From NCBI GenBank assembly GCA_029309925.1, contig JARKND010000001.1:124001-188000 (forward strand): a stretch of DNA of 64,000 bases. The letters are read 5' to 3'. Source of the stretch: Fulvivirgaceae bacterium JP3-4. GTDB lineage: Bacteria > Bacteroidota > Bacteroidia > Cytophagales > Cyclobacteriaceae. Positions 27,015 to 36,505 of this stretch are shown here, one piece after another (the first letter of the stretch is position 1; every line of letters starts with the position of its first letter). The notes beneath the pieces are model-generated. The model was not told the origin of the DNA. It worked only from the letters and a program-made list of their open reading frames with translations, and searched no databases. A program made the position numbers and the translations under genes.

Positions 27015-28499
27015 TTAGATGCCGATAATGAGTTTCTGTCCGGCCTGGATTTTATTGCCGTTGAGTTTGTTGAGCGACTTGATCTTTTCTACGGTGAGGC
27101 CCCGGAATTTTTTCGTGATGTCCCAGAGTGTATCGCCAGGTTGAACGGTGTATGTTTTAGAGCCTGTTACAGAAGAGGCAACGGAAGTGTTCTTCGTGCT
27201 GGTGGAGCGATACTTGCTTTCGGTTCCAGGCTTTAACCAGACCGTGAGACGCTGACCCGCGCGGATGTTTGTGCTCTTGAGGTTGTTCCACTTTTTAAGA
27301 TCAGCAACGCTGACACGATGGCGGATGGCAATCGAACCAAGCACATCTCCACTTTTCACTTTGTAGACAATGCGGTCACGTCCGTACGTGCTTCCGGCAC
27401 TATTTTTCGCGAGCACCTCAAGTTCTTTCCTTCCGACCTTCGAAGCAGAATCAAGAATGGCGAAGCGGTTTTGGTTCAACAAAAGTTTTGATTCCTGCGG
27501 AATACGGATAATGTAAGACTTGCCGGTTTCAGGAATGGCGTTTCGCTGAATGGAAGGATTTAGTTTCTGAAGATCATCAAGACATGAACCGGTTAGCGCT
27601 GCAAGTGTTTCAAAGTTCAGGAATTTCTTCACGTGCAGCGTATCAGAGTGAACCAGCATTTCCTCCCCTTCATGGACGAAGTTGTGCTGATCGAGGTGAT
27701 TCATTGTGTAAATGATCGCCACGAACTGCGGTACATAAGAGCGTGTTTCCCGGGGCAGGAAAGAGTAGATGTCCCAGAAAGTTTTTTTGTATCCCGATCT
27801 GCGGATGGCACGCTTAACGTTTCCCGGTCCGGTGTTATAGGCCGCAAGCGCAAGCTCCCAGTCGTTGAACATGCGATGAAGGTCTTTCAGATAGCGACAT
27901 GCAGCGTCTGTTGATTTTTCAGGATCCATGCGCTCATCGATATACCAGTCGTTGTGAAGGCCATAGTACCTGCCTGTGGCCGACATGAACTGCCACAAAC
28001 CAACAGCTCTCACCCGCGATGTTGCACGCGGATTCAGGCCCGACTCGATGATTGATAGATACTTCAGTTCGTCAGGCATGTTGTATTTTTTCAGGTACTT
28101 CTCGAAGAGCGGGAAATACAGGTTTTTTCTCCGCATCATCATGCGGGTATACTCGCGATCTTTGATCGTAAAGTAGTTGATGAACGCGTGGATCTTGTCG
28201 TTATAGACAAGGGGAATATTTTTTTGAATGCAGGCAAGCCGGTCGCGGAACACTTCCGGATCATCATCTCCTGGCACGTACTCAAGTTCAGAAGGCAGGT
28301 AATAGTAAACGAAGTCCGCTGTGTCTTCCTTGTACATGATCTCCTCTTCGGCCTGCGCCACTTCAAGCGAATCCACGACCAGCGAATCAAACTGTGTAAC
28401 AGCCGCTACAGTATCAAACAAGTTGGTGGGCGGCTCGATCTGACTCAATGCTGGAATTGAAAAAATGGTCAGACAAAAAAATAAAAAATGCTTCTTCAT
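27015..28499 (-). CDS. Membrane-bound lytic murein transglycosylase with two LysM domains (MltD-like)
   Basis: A 494-residue exported peptidoglycan lyase. A signal peptide (residues 1-19) is followed by a lytic transglycosylase domain (about 125-270) with catalytic Glu152 in LSIIESGLNP and the AVGLWQFM and AYNTGPGNV motifs. Two LysM peptidoglycan-binding repeats follow at about 375-425 and 447-494. It overlaps gatA by one base and is the last gene of the tatA-gatA-mltD run. Confidence 0.92.
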   Translation of the reverse strand: MKKHFLFFCLTIFSIPALSQIEPPTNLFDTVAAVTQFDSLVVDSLEVAQAEEEIMYKEDTADFVYYYLPSELEYVPGDDDPEVFRDRLACIQKNIPLVYNDKIHAFINYFTIKDREYTRMMMRRKNLYFPLFEKYLKKYNMPDELKYLSIIESGLNPRATSRVRAVGLWQFMSATGRYYGLHNDWYIDERMDPEKSTDAACRYLKDLHRMFNDWELALAAYNTGPGNVKRAIRRSGYKKTFWDIYSFLPRETRSYVPQFVAIIYTMNHLDQHNFVHEGEEMLVHSDTLHVKKFLNFETLAALTGSCLDDLQKLNPSIQRNAIPETGKSYIIRIPQESKLLLNQNRFAILDSASKVGRKELEVLAKNSAGSTYGRDRIVYKVKSGDVLGSIAIRHRVSVADLKKWNNLKSTNIRAGQRLTVWLKPGTESKYRSTSTKNTSVASSVTGSKTYTVQPGDTLWDITKKFRGLTVEKIKSLNKLNGNKIQAGQKLIIGI

Positions 28500-29929
28500 T
28501 ACTGGTTTAAACCAATGATATATTTTGAAAATTGCAACAGTTTCAATTCTTCAAAGTCATCCGCAATTACTTGCAGTCCGATAGGCAACCCGTTCTTATC
28601 TTTTCCGCAGGGTATCGATATCGCAGGAAGTCCCACAACATTTGCCTGAACGGAAAAGAGATCTGCCAGGTACATCTCGAGCGGGTTATCGGTATGTTCT
28701 CCAATCTTAAACGCTGTAGTAGGCGTGATCGGCATAACTATAAAATCAAATTTCTTAAGTATTTCCTTCGTCTTCTCGCGGATGATCCTTCTTACCTTCT
28801 GTGCTTTCGTATAGTACGCATCGTAGTAACTGGCACTCAACACAAATGTACCTAATAAAATCCGTCTCTGCACTTCTTTCCCGAAACCTTCTGACCGGGA
28901 TTTCTTGTACATCGACTCAAGATCAGTAGTACGTTCACTTCGGTGGCCATACCTTACACCATCGAACCGCGATAAATTTGAACTTGCTTCAGCAGTCGCA
29001 AGAATATAATACGTTGGAAGTATGTAGTCCATCAAGGGAAATTCAACTTCTTCAACTGAATTTCCTTCCTGCTTCAGCTTGTTGATGACCCGAAAAATAT
29101 TTTCGCGGATCTCGGGCTGAAGTGCTTCGGATGTTAGCTCACGTATGTAAGCAATTCGCTTTTTTTGAGTGTTACCGGTATGCAACGCCTCGCTGTAAGG
29201 CTGAACCGGCTGTAAGGAAACGGTGCTGTCAAACTCGTCAGCGCCTGCGATCACTTCAAGAACCAATGCAACGTCTTCAACGCTTTTTGAAAAAATTCCG
29301 ATACAATCGAAGGAAGACGCGTATGCAACAAGTCCAAACCTGGAAATTCTGGAATAGGTTGGCTTCAACCCGACTACTCCGCAGAATGCAGCGGGCTGTC
29401 GCACCGATCCACCGGTATCAGAGCCGAGCGATACCTGGCACATGTCGGCCATCACGGCCACGGCTGAGCCTCCGGAAGAACCTCCGGGAACACGCGTGTT
29501 GTCAATGTCATTGAGCACCGGGCCGAAGGCTGAGTTCTCGTTAGAAGAACCCATGGCAAACTCATCACAATTTTGTCGTCCGATGATAATTGCGTCAGCA
29601 TCAAGGAGGCGCTGGACCGCAGTTGCATTGTATTGCGAGATGAATCCGTTTAGAATTTTGCTTGACGCCTGAAGGGGATGATCTTTGTAGGCGAGGACGT
29701 CCTTTAATCCAACAACAAGACCGGCAAGCTTTCCCGCTGTGCCGGTCTTAATTTTGTGATCAATTTCTTTAGCCCGCGAAAGCGCTTCGTCTGCATACAC
29801 GCTCAAAAAAACATTGAGGTGCGCTTTCTCGTCTATGTTGGAGAGGTAATGGCGAACTAAATCGTGACAGGAGATGGTGCCTCGCTGCAGATCGTTTTGT
29901 ATTTCGCGAAATGAAGCGTAGGATTTCAA
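28499..29929 (-). CDS. gatA: Asp-tRNA(Asn)/Glu-tRNA(Gln) amidotransferase subunit A
   Basis: A 476-residue amidase-signature enzyme that releases ammonia from glutamine for GatB-dependent tRNA amidation. The catalytic triad is Lys76 (VVGLKDVLAYKD), cis-Ser151 (PGGSSGGS) and Ser175 (SDTGGSVRQPA). gatB and gatC are not in the window. It begins just 3 bases after the end of tatA and ends on the first base of the transglycosylase gene, indicating an operon. Confidence 0.95.
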   Translation of the reverse strand: MKSYASFREIQNDLQRGTISCHDLVRHYLSNIDEKAHLNVFLSVYADEALSRAKEIDHKIKTGTAGKLAGLVVGLKDVLAYKDHPLQASSKILNGFISQYNATAVQRLLDADAIIIGRQNCDEFAMGSSNENSAFGPVLNDIDNTRVPGGSSGGSAVAVMADMCQVSLGSDTGGSVRQPAAFCGVVGLKPTYSRISRFGLVAYASSFDCIGIFSKSVEDVALVLEVIAGADEFDSTVSLQPVQPYSEALHTGNTQKKRIAYIRELTSEALQPEIRENIFRVINKLKQEGNSVEEVEFPLMDYILPTYYILATAEASSNLSRFDGVRYGHRSERTTDLESMYKKSRSEGFGKEVQRRILLGTFVLSASYYDAYYTKAQKVRRIIREKTKEILKKFDFIVMPITPTTAFKIGEHTDNPLEMYLADLFSVQANVVGLPAISIPCGKDKNGLPIGLQVIADDFEELKLLQFSKYIIGLNQ

Positions 29930-29932
29930 AAC

Positions 29933-30148
29933 TTATCTGCCTTCTTCGATTTTGCTGGTTTCTTTGGTTGACTCGTCAACTTCTTTCTTCACGTCTTTCA
30001 CAGCATCTTTGAATTCGCGAACACCTTTTCCAAGGCCTTTCATGAAATCAGGTATTTTCTTGGCACCGAAAAAGATCAGTACAAAAAGTCCGATCACGAG
30101 AATTTCCTGCATGCCCACTCCACCTAAAAACAACAGTATGGATTTCAT
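29933..30148 (-). CDS. tatA: Twin-arginine translocase subunit TatA/E
   Basis: A 71-residue TatA-type protein. One N-terminal membrane helix (QEILVIGLFVLIFFG) is followed by the family hinge and amphipathic helix (AKKIPDFMKGLGKGVREFKDA) and a charged tail. TatA forms the pore for folded proteins with twin-arginine signals, such as the GH109-like protein at the window start. An internal Met at residue 13 is an alternative start, but related Bacteroidota proteins also carry the LLFLGG extension. tatC is elsewhere. Confidence 0.9.
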   Translation of the reverse strand: MKSILLFLGGVGMQEILVIGLFVLIFFGAKKIPDFMKGLGKGVREFKDAVKDVKKEVDESTKETSKIEEGR

Positions 30149-30226
30149 ATTGGTAAAAATTAAAAATGTCGATTTAAGATTTTGTCCTTCCGCCCGCGAA
30201 TTGTGATAAGAAGTCGGTAAGGATTA

Positions 30227-30256
30227 CAAAAGTATGGTAAAAAAATGAATGTTTAA
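30227..30256 (-). promoter_or_regulatory. Probable promoter of tatA-gatA-mltD
   Basis: On the minus strand TTA at 30256-30254 is separated by 19 bases from TACTTTTG (30234-30227), an exact TAnnTTTG -7 box. The spacing fits the Bacteroidota promoter, although the -33 element is TTA rather than TTG. It lies about 80 bases before tatA. Confidence 0.5.
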
Positions 30257-30282
30257 CGCTTTTTTTACAGGAATGGGCCTGA

Positions 30283-31488
30283 TTACAGGTTCCTCAGCCA
30301 ACCTTGAGGATCAAGGGCTTGCATGTTCTTAAAGATCTGGAATCGCAGCTCCGGCACCCCTTCAATATTTTGTGTCACTTTTCCGATTTCCTGGTCGGGT
30401 GTTAACTGCTGGCCTGGCTTCACGGTAACGTCTTTCAGGCCGGTATATACGGTGAAGTACTCGCCATGCTTGACAAGCACGGTATTTCCAAAGCCGGCCA
30501 CGTAAGCCACGCGCGCCACCTGCCCCGGAAACACGCATTTCACTCTTTCATTTTCCGGTGTCTGAATATTGACACCATCATTTTTGATAACAATTCCTTT
30601 CAAGACGGGGTGATTCTGCAATCCGAACTTCTGCGAGATGAATCCTGATCCCACCGGCCATGGAAGCTTATTCCTGTTCTCTGCGAATGAGGAGGATAGA
30701 GCAATCGCAGATGCCTTTGACGCTGCATTGGCTGCAGCAGCAAGGGCTGCTTCCCGCTCAAGTTCTTCTTTGATGATGTTCTCGATCATCTTGTCGAGTT
30801 TGGCGATCGTCTCCTTTGTATTTTCAAGGTCGCGTTTCAGTTTCTTTTCCTCCTTTGCCAGCGTTTTTATCAGCGCATTCTGCTTCTGCTTGAGGTTTGC
30901 AAGGTTCTTGTTCTCCATCACGCCTTCGTCAAGCAGTTTGTTTTTCTCCGCCCGCTGGCTTTCTATATTCTTGATTTGGCCGGTCAGCTCCTCCTGCACT
31001 TTCGTGATGAGTTCCGCCTGAAGTTTACGCGTATCCGAGTATTGCTCCATGTAGCGAAGGCGCATGATAAACTGGTCGAATGATTCTGCCGAGAAGAGAA
31101 AGGTCAGTCGGGTAGTGCTGTTGTTCGCCTTCTGTGCGGCAAACAACATGGATCGATATTCTTTTTTGAGTTTTTCAACATCGCTTTGAAGCGCCTGGAT
31201 GATGTCGTTGTTCTCACCAATTTCTCCATCGAGAAACGCAATTTCTTTCTTGATTGAGGCGATGAGATTTTCCTGCTCAATAATGCGCTGATTGAGGGCA
31301 GCTAGTTCTCCCAGTGTGTTTTGCTTGCGGCTGCCGGTTTCAGCCAGGATCTTTTCCACTTCCCGGATCTTTTCGAGGTTTTGTTGCTTTTCCCGCTGGA
31401 GCTGACCTTTTGTTTTCTTTTGAGCCTCGCAAACGGAGCAGCCCATCACGAAGAGTATGAAGATCGCAAAAAATTTACCTGCGGTCAT
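30283..31488 (-). CDS. EnvC-like murein hydrolase activator with degenerate LytM domain
   Basis: A 401-residue exported protein. After a signal peptide come long coiled coils (about residues 23-250, rich in K, E, Q and L), an Ala-rich linker and a C-terminal LytM/M23 fold (about 285-400). Active M23 enzymes bind zinc through H-x3-D and H-x-H. Here the equivalent places read NDGVNI and ELRFQI, so the zinc ligands are lost. That pattern is known for EnvC and NlpD, which activate amidases instead of cutting peptidoglycan. It overlaps the DUF4292 gene by 14 bases. Confidence 0.88.
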   Translation of the reverse strand: MTAGKFFAIFILFVMGCSVCEAQKKTKGQLQREKQQNLEKIREVEKILAETGSRKQNTLGELAALNQRIIEQENLIASIKKEIAFLDGEIGENNDIIQALQSDVEKLKKEYRSMLFAAQKANNSTTRLTFLFSAESFDQFIMRLRYMEQYSDTRKLQAELITKVQEELTGQIKNIESQRAEKNKLLDEGVMENKNLANLKQKQNALIKTLAKEEKKLKRDLENTKETIAKLDKMIENIIKEELEREAALAAAANAASKASAIALSSSFAENRNKLPWPVGSGFISQKFGLQNHPVLKGIVIKNDGVNIQTPENERVKCVFPGQVARVAYVAGFGNTVLVKHGEYFTVYTGLKDVTVKPGQQLTPDQEIGKVTQNIEGVPELRFQIFKNMQALDPQGWLRNL

Positions 31489-32227
31489 ATCGCTTTGGAA
31501 TATTGAACGGGAATTTTAACTCCCGGTCTCTGGCTTCGGCTTTGTTATATTCAAAAATAATAGTCGTGTTCAATAGCCCTGCTGTCGTCTGGTAGAAGAG
31601 GTTAATCGTTCCATTATAGGGAAACACCTTGGTGCCGACCGGCTGAAAGTTCGAATAATTAATCACAAGGGAATTGCTTGTGCCTTCCTCTTTCATCTCG
31701 ACCTTCTCGATCTTCATGCTGGCAGCATTCACAAAGTTAGTAACGTCAATGTTGGCTGTTTCTTGTTTGAGCAGGTACATCGAAGTTTCCTGAACCACTT
31801 CATCCCTGTCTGTACGCTTGATAACAGGATTTCCCAGCATGGCAGCCTGGATGATATCATAATTGATGTCGACTTTGAATCGCTTGGAGAGTTCGGGATA
31901 TGTAAACACGAAATATTCTTTGTCAATCGTGCTGACAATGGTTATTGAGTCCTTATTAATGAGGGCCATGCCTCCCTGAATGCCAATCACGTTGAAGCGC
32001 ATCCAGATAACGCTGTCTTTTCGAATACGGATGGCAGCCTTCACATCGCGTTCTTTTTTCGAGTCACGCAAAACCATGCGCGCCTTGCCTTCAAAATACT
32101 CAAAGTCAATTTCTTCGATGTTCAGTACCGTCTTGGGAGTTGTATCGGTTGGGGCGACTATCTTTTTGCTACAGCTAGCGGCAAGCAAGGTGAGTATGAT
32201 GAGGTAGAACCCTAAACCTTTATTCAT
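31475..32227 (-). CDS. DUF4292 lipoprotein
   Basis: A 250-residue lipoprotein with lipobox AASC (cysteine at residue 19). The body reads as beta-rich with repeated amphipathic strands (FEYFEGKARMVL, DSVIWMRFNVIGIQGGMALI), typical of the DUF4292 family in Bacteroidota, which has been compared to LolA/LolB lipid-binding folds. Role not proven here. It overlaps the TPR gene upstream by 8 bases and the EnvC-like gene downstream by 14, so the three are translationally coupled. Confidence 0.85.
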   Translation of the reverse strand: MNKGLGFYLIILTLLAASCSKKIVAPTDTTPKTVLNIEEIDFEYFEGKARMVLRDSKKERDVKAAIRIRKDSVIWMRFNVIGIQGGMALINKDSITIVSTIDKEYFVFTYPELSKRFKVDINYDIIQAAMLGNPVIKRTDRDEVVQETSMYLLKQETANIDVTNFVNAASMKIEKVEMKEEGTSNSLVINYSNFQPVGTKVFPYNGTINLFYQTTAGLLNTTIIFEYNKAEARDRELKFPFNIPKRYDRR

Positions 32228-33986
32228 AGATTTTCCTGTTCGCGATTTTCTTGTTTAATGTTTCACTCTTCGCATTGAGACCGCGTGCTTTCTCCCACTG
32301 CTTTACCGCATTGTCTACTTCGCCAAGTTGGTAAAGAATGTCACCGTAGTGTTCAAAGTGCGATGCATTGGCTTTCCCGGTAGTAATGGCCCGTTCTATC
32401 ACACGCTTCGCATCTTTATACTTCTGCCGCAGATAAAGCACCCAGGCATGCGTGTCTAGAAAGGTAGGATTATCCGGATTATTTTTTATCAGGGTGGCTG
32501 ACATTTTTTCCGCCTTATCGAGATTTTCTTTTCGCATGGCAAGGAAAAAACTGTAGTTGTTCAGCACAATCCAGTTCTCCGGATTGAGTACGAGCGCGTC
32601 TTCATAAGCTTTGTCAGACTTCACATAATCTTTTAACGCGTTATAGGAATCGCCAATCAGCCCATTAACCTCCGATGCAAGCTTTGGATCGGAGAGCGAG
32701 AGTCGCTTGGCTTGTTCGAGCGATGAAACCGCCTCGCGGTACATGCGCTTGCGTATCAGTGAGTAGCCGTTGTAATAATAGATGATGGCATGGTTCGGGA
32801 AAAATTCCAGCGCGGTTTCTGAATGCGCGATGGCGTTGTCCCACTGCTCGAGTTTGGTTTCTACAAAAAGCAGATTTTCCCACACCTCAAAGCTTACCTC
32901 CCCCTGGGCAACAGCGGCAGAATATTCCTTCATGGCATCCCGGTCACGGCCTATCGTCAGGTAAAGGTCGCCTCCGACAACATGTACGTTCGTAGTTTCC
33001 GGATTGCTCGTAAGAACTTTTTCAAAGAGCTCAACAACAAACTTTTCCTTTTCGGGATCGGCCTGACCTTTCATTTTTGCCTGGTGCAACTCTGCATTGT
33101 AGGCAGAGATAACAATGACCTTGCTCGAGACATCGACCGATGGATCACTGAATAATTGACTCAGCAGTGGTCGTGCTTTCGCCTCCTGCTGCGTGTCGCG
33201 ATAGAATCCTGCCAGAAGCATTTTTGATGTTCCGGCAGATTCATTCTTCTTAACGAAGTTCTCCAGATATTGAATGGCTTCATTGCGAAAGCCTTTCTGC
33301 GAAAGCAGCTCCGTCAGCGCCATAACGAAGCTTTCTTCATCAGGGTAGGCGTTTAATAACTTTTCGCCTTCGGCTAGCGCCTCCTTGGTTTTTCCTGCTT
33401 CCAGCAGCAGCCGTGTTTTTTGCAACGTTGAAATATCTGTTAAGCCAAATACAGCTTCCGCACGTGTATACGTCCTGATCGCTTCTTCGGGCTTGTTGGC
33501 ATACTGGTAAACAGCGGCAAGTTCGTAGAGAAATTCTTCACTGCCCCTTACGTTGTCGAGCATGGCTTCATACGCCTGCGCAGCCTTGTCGAATCGTGCC
33601 AGGCTGTTGTAGACATTGGCCGCGAGCAGATAGAAATATTTGTTCGTTTTGTCGAAATCGAGCGCGCGCTCAATGCTGATCGATGCTTTTATTAGGTCAT
33701 CCTGCTTTGTGCTTTTTGAAAGCACCTCGGCAATCTTGTAGTGAACGGTTCCGTTGTCGGGATTTATTTCCAGTGAACGCTGATAGTATAGCAACGCTTT
33801 TGCATAGTCTTCGAGAATGAAAAACTTTTCTCCTTCCGTGAAATAGAATTCCGCTTCCCGAAGACGGATGCCTTGTGGACTATCATCGCCTGGTTTTTTC
33901 TTTTTTTGCGCAACACCCAATCCAGGCAAGGCAAAAATTCCAAGCAGAAAAATGATCAGGACTTTATGACGGATGCTAAAATTCAA
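32220..33986 (-). CDS. Tetratricopeptide-repeat protein
   Basis: A 588-residue exported protein with a signal peptide (about residues 1-26) and TPR helices over most of its length. Clear repeats are AEFYFTEGEKFFILEDYAKA, ALLYYQRSLEINPDNG and DKAYEDALVLNPENW. TPR proteins act as scaffolds; in this position in Bacteroidota they accompany envelope genes. It overlaps the DUF4292 lipoprotein gene and starts just after the sugar nucleotidyltransferase gene. The partner is unknown. Confidence 0.88.
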   Translation of the reverse strand: MNFSIRHKVLIIFLLGIFALPGLGVAQKKKKPGDDSPQGIRLREAEFYFTEGEKFFILEDYAKALLYYQRSLEINPDNGTVHYKIAEVLSKSTKQDDLIKASISIERALDFDKTNKYFYLLAANVYNSLARFDKAAQAYEAMLDNVRGSEEFLYELAAVYQYANKPEEAIRTYTRAEAVFGLTDISTLQKTRLLLEAGKTKEALAEGEKLLNAYPDEESFVMALTELLSQKGFRNEAIQYLENFVKKNESAGTSKMLLAGFYRDTQQEAKARPLLSQLFSDPSVDVSSKVIVISAYNAELHQAKMKGQADPEKEKFVVELFEKVLTSNPETTNVHVVGGDLYLTIGRDRDAMKEYSAAVAQGEVSFEVWENLLFVETKLEQWDNAIAHSETALEFFPNHAIIYYYNGYSLIRKRMYREAVSSLEQAKRLSLSDPKLASEVNGLIGDSYNALKDYVKSDKAYEDALVLNPENWIVLNNYSFFLAMRKENLDKAEKMSATLIKNNPDNPTFLDTHAWVLYLRQKYKDAKRVIERAITTGKANASHFEHYGDILYQLGEVDNAVKQWEKARGLNAKSETLNKKIANRKIYE

Positions 33987-33988
33987 AT

Positions 33989-34993
33989 TCAGTTCATTGT
34001 GTTGAAGTCACCAACGCTCAAGTCGAGAGGCCGGGCTTCAAAATTAACGAAATTCCCCAACATACTATTCTCCAGGACCACCTGAGAAACCTTGGTATTC
34101 GTCTGAATGATTGAATTGCTTACACGGCTGTCTTTGATGTGCGAGTTTTTACCCACAGAAACATACGGACCAACGACAGAGTTCTCAATTATTGCCTCAT
34201 CGCCAACAAAACATGGTGGGATGATCACCGCATTGTTCAGACGCGCTTTGGGGGATACAAGCTTTTGATCCTTGATGAATTCCAGGTAGCGTTGATTGGT
34301 CTGCACTGTAACATTCTTGTTGCCGCAATCGAGCCACTCGGTAACTTTCCCCGGTGTGAATTTGGCTCCTTTTCTATTCAGGTTTTCCAACGCTGTTGTA
34401 AACTGAAACTCACCTTTTTCTTTGATATTGTTATCGATCAGGTATTGCATTTCTCGCGCAAGCGCTTCGCCATCGCGGAAGAAATAGATTCCGATGATGG
34501 CCAGGTCCGAAACAAACTTGGCCGGCTTCTCAACGAATTCAACAATTTCATTTTTGTCGTTCAGCTTCACCACACCGAACTGTGATGGATCCTCTACCTG
34601 CTGCACCCAGATGATTCCATCCTTGGTTGTATCCAATTTGAATTCGGCTTTGAACAATGTGTCTGCAAACGCAACGATCACTTTTCCGGTGAAAAGTTCT
34701 TTCGCGAAAAGCAAGGCATGCGAAATTCCAAGCGCTTCTGTCTGATAGTAGATCTTCCCGGTAGCACCAACTTCCCTGGCAATCTCCTTAAGATTTTCCT
34801 CCACTTCCTTACCAAAGCTAGGATGGATGATAAAACCGATGCTATCGATTTTCTCAGGACAAACTTTTGCGATGTCTTCCACCAGACGGTGAACGATCGG
34901 TTTGCCTGCAATGGGTAAAAGTGGTTTTGGAACGGTCAGTGTGTGTGGTCTCATTCTTTTGCCGAGACCCGCCATCGGGATAATAATGTTCAT
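33989..34993 (-). CDS. Sugar-phosphate nucleotidyltransferase
   Basis: A 334-residue enzyme that makes an NDP-sugar from a sugar 1-phosphate. The nucleotide-binding N-terminus is MAGLGKRMRPHTLTVPKPLLPIAG, and the catalytic Asp is in VIVAFADTLF. The C-terminal part (about 240-320) has hexapeptide-like repeats of a left-handed beta-helix (VGDEAIIENSVVGPYVSVGK). It is close to glucose-1-phosphate thymidylyltransferases, but the exact sugar cannot be read. It lies between the flippase gene and the TPR gene. Confidence 0.88.
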   Translation of the reverse strand: MNIIIPMAGLGKRMRPHTLTVPKPLLPIAGKPIVHRLVEDIAKVCPEKIDSIGFIIHPSFGKEVEENLKEIAREVGATGKIYYQTEALGISHALLFAKELFTGKVIVAFADTLFKAEFKLDTTKDGIIWVQQVEDPSQFGVVKLNDKNEIVEFVEKPAKFVSDLAIIGIYFFRDGEALAREMQYLIDNNIKEKGEFQFTTALENLNRKGAKFTPGKVTEWLDCGNKNVTVQTNQRYLEFIKDQKLVSPKARLNNAVIIPPCFVGDEAIIENSVVGPYVSVGKNSHIKDSRVSNSIIQTNTKVSQVVLENSMLGNFVNFEARPLDLSVGDFNTMN

Positions 34994-35048
34994 GCGGTAT
35001 AAGTTCGTGTTTAGCGACTGTTTGAAGTGTGATGAAGTTAGTAAAAAA

Positions 35049-36494
35049 TCACGCCCGGTTTGCCATCAGGTTTTTCCTTTCGATCAGAAAGACAACTCCG
35101 ACATATATGATAATGACCAGGATGTGAAATCCGGTGGCGAGCCATTGATTCATGATCTTGATCGCATTTACGCCATAACACAATAAGGTCGTCACAATGA
35201 TGTAACCGAATAGTTTTCCCATATTGTAAGGAATCGGATAGAATTTCTGACCCGTCAGGTAGCAAAGCATCGTCATCACAAAATAACAGGCAAGCGCTGC
35301 CCATGCACTTCCTTCGTAACCCGCAATTGGAATCAGAACGTAGTTCGCGCCTATGGTGATTAAGGCGCCCACTACCGTGATGATTGTGCCATAATAGGTC
35401 CGATCTGACAGTTTGAACCACACCGAGAAGTTATAGTAAACTCCAAGGAAAAGATAGGCGAGAAGAAGTATGGGAACGATATGAAGGCCCTCCCAGTACT
35501 CCGGCTTGGCTAGAAAATGTTTCAGAATATCCAGGTTTATACTGACTCCCAGCAAAAGAAGACAGCATGCGATGACAAAGAAGTGATTGATCTTCGCGAA
35601 GAGTTGTGGAGAATTTTTCTCGCTTGCACTTGCAAAGAAAAACGGTTCTGCCGCGTATCTGAATGCTTGTATCGCAAGGTTCATCAATACCGCGAATTTG
35701 TATGCGGCCCCGAAAATTCCGAGTGCGTAGTCTGTACTCCTGCCTTTGTAGAAGCCTTCGGGTAGCCATTTTTCCAATGTGATCCGTGAGAACATTTCGT
35801 TGGTCATCCCCGCAAGTCCGGTGAGCATGATCGGAAATGAATATTCGAACACCGCAGGAGTAATCTGGCTGTCGTATGCCGGGCGCCAGCGCAACAAGCT
35901 CGGAGCAAGAAGCACAATGTAAAATGCGTTTGCGATCAGGTTGGCAAGCACCACGAATCCGACATCCGCGGAGCCATCGTTATTCATGAGCTTCAGAAAA
36001 AAGACGTTGAGGAAAACAAGGATTGCAACATTGGCAATTTTTCCAACCGCAAACCTGAACGCTTTTTTATAAAACCGCAACTGCGCAAAAGGTATAGCCA
36101 CAGCGGCATCAATAAACATCAACACGACAAGCCAGATAACCAGGTCAGGTCTCGAAGGAATTTCGAGGTAGCACGCGACTGATTTCGAGAAGATGATCAG
36201 GAGGAGCGAAGAAATCCCGCTGATCAGCAGCACGACCGTTTGCGTAATGTTGAAGATCCGCTTTTCGTCCGCCCCCGGTTTGTTTGCAAACCGAAAATAT
36301 GCGGTCTCCATTCCGAACATAAATATTGTGTTGATCACTGCCACATAGGCAAATAATTTGGTGATCACACCATATTCTTCCGGGACGAAGACCCCTGTAT
36401 GGAGTCGTACCAGGAGAAAATTTAAGAAGCGGGGAATGATGCTTCCGAATCCGTAAAGAACTGTTTCGCCTGCAAGTCTCTTTAATTTGCTCAT
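35049..36494 (-). CDS. Polysaccharide/oligosaccharide flippase (Wzx-like, MOP superfamily)
   Basis: A 481-residue membrane protein with about 12-14 helices, beginning MSKLKRLAGETVLYGFGSIIPRFLNFLLV, the usual start of lipopolysaccharide or teichoic-acid type exporters of the MATE-related MOP superfamily. These flip lipid-linked glycans across the inner membrane. The neighbouring nucleotidyltransferase fits a glycan pathway, although no glycosyltransferase lies nearby. It starts 11 bases after the enoyl-CoA hydratase gene on the same strand. Confidence 0.9.
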   Translation of the reverse strand: MSKLKRLAGETVLYGFGSIIPRFLNFLLVRLHTGVFVPEEYGVITKLFAYVAVINTIFMFGMETAYFRFANKPGADEKRIFNITQTVVLLISGISSLLLIIFSKSVACYLEIPSRPDLVIWLVVLMFIDAAVAIPFAQLRFYKKAFRFAVGKIANVAILVFLNVFFLKLMNNDGSADVGFVVLANLIANAFYIVLLAPSLLRWRPAYDSQITPAVFEYSFPIMLTGLAGMTNEMFSRITLEKWLPEGFYKGRSTDYALGIFGAAYKFAVLMNLAIQAFRYAAEPFFFASASEKNSPQLFAKINHFFVIACCLLLLGVSINLDILKHFLAKPEYWEGLHIVPILLLAYLFLGVYYNFSVWFKLSDRTYYGTIITVVGALITIGANYVLIPIAGYEGSAWAALACYFVMTMLCYLTGQKFYPIPYNMGKLFGYIIVTTLLCYGVNAIKIMNQWLATGFHILVIIIYVGVVFLIERKNLMANRA

Positions 36495-36505
36495 CTGCCT
36501 TCGGC

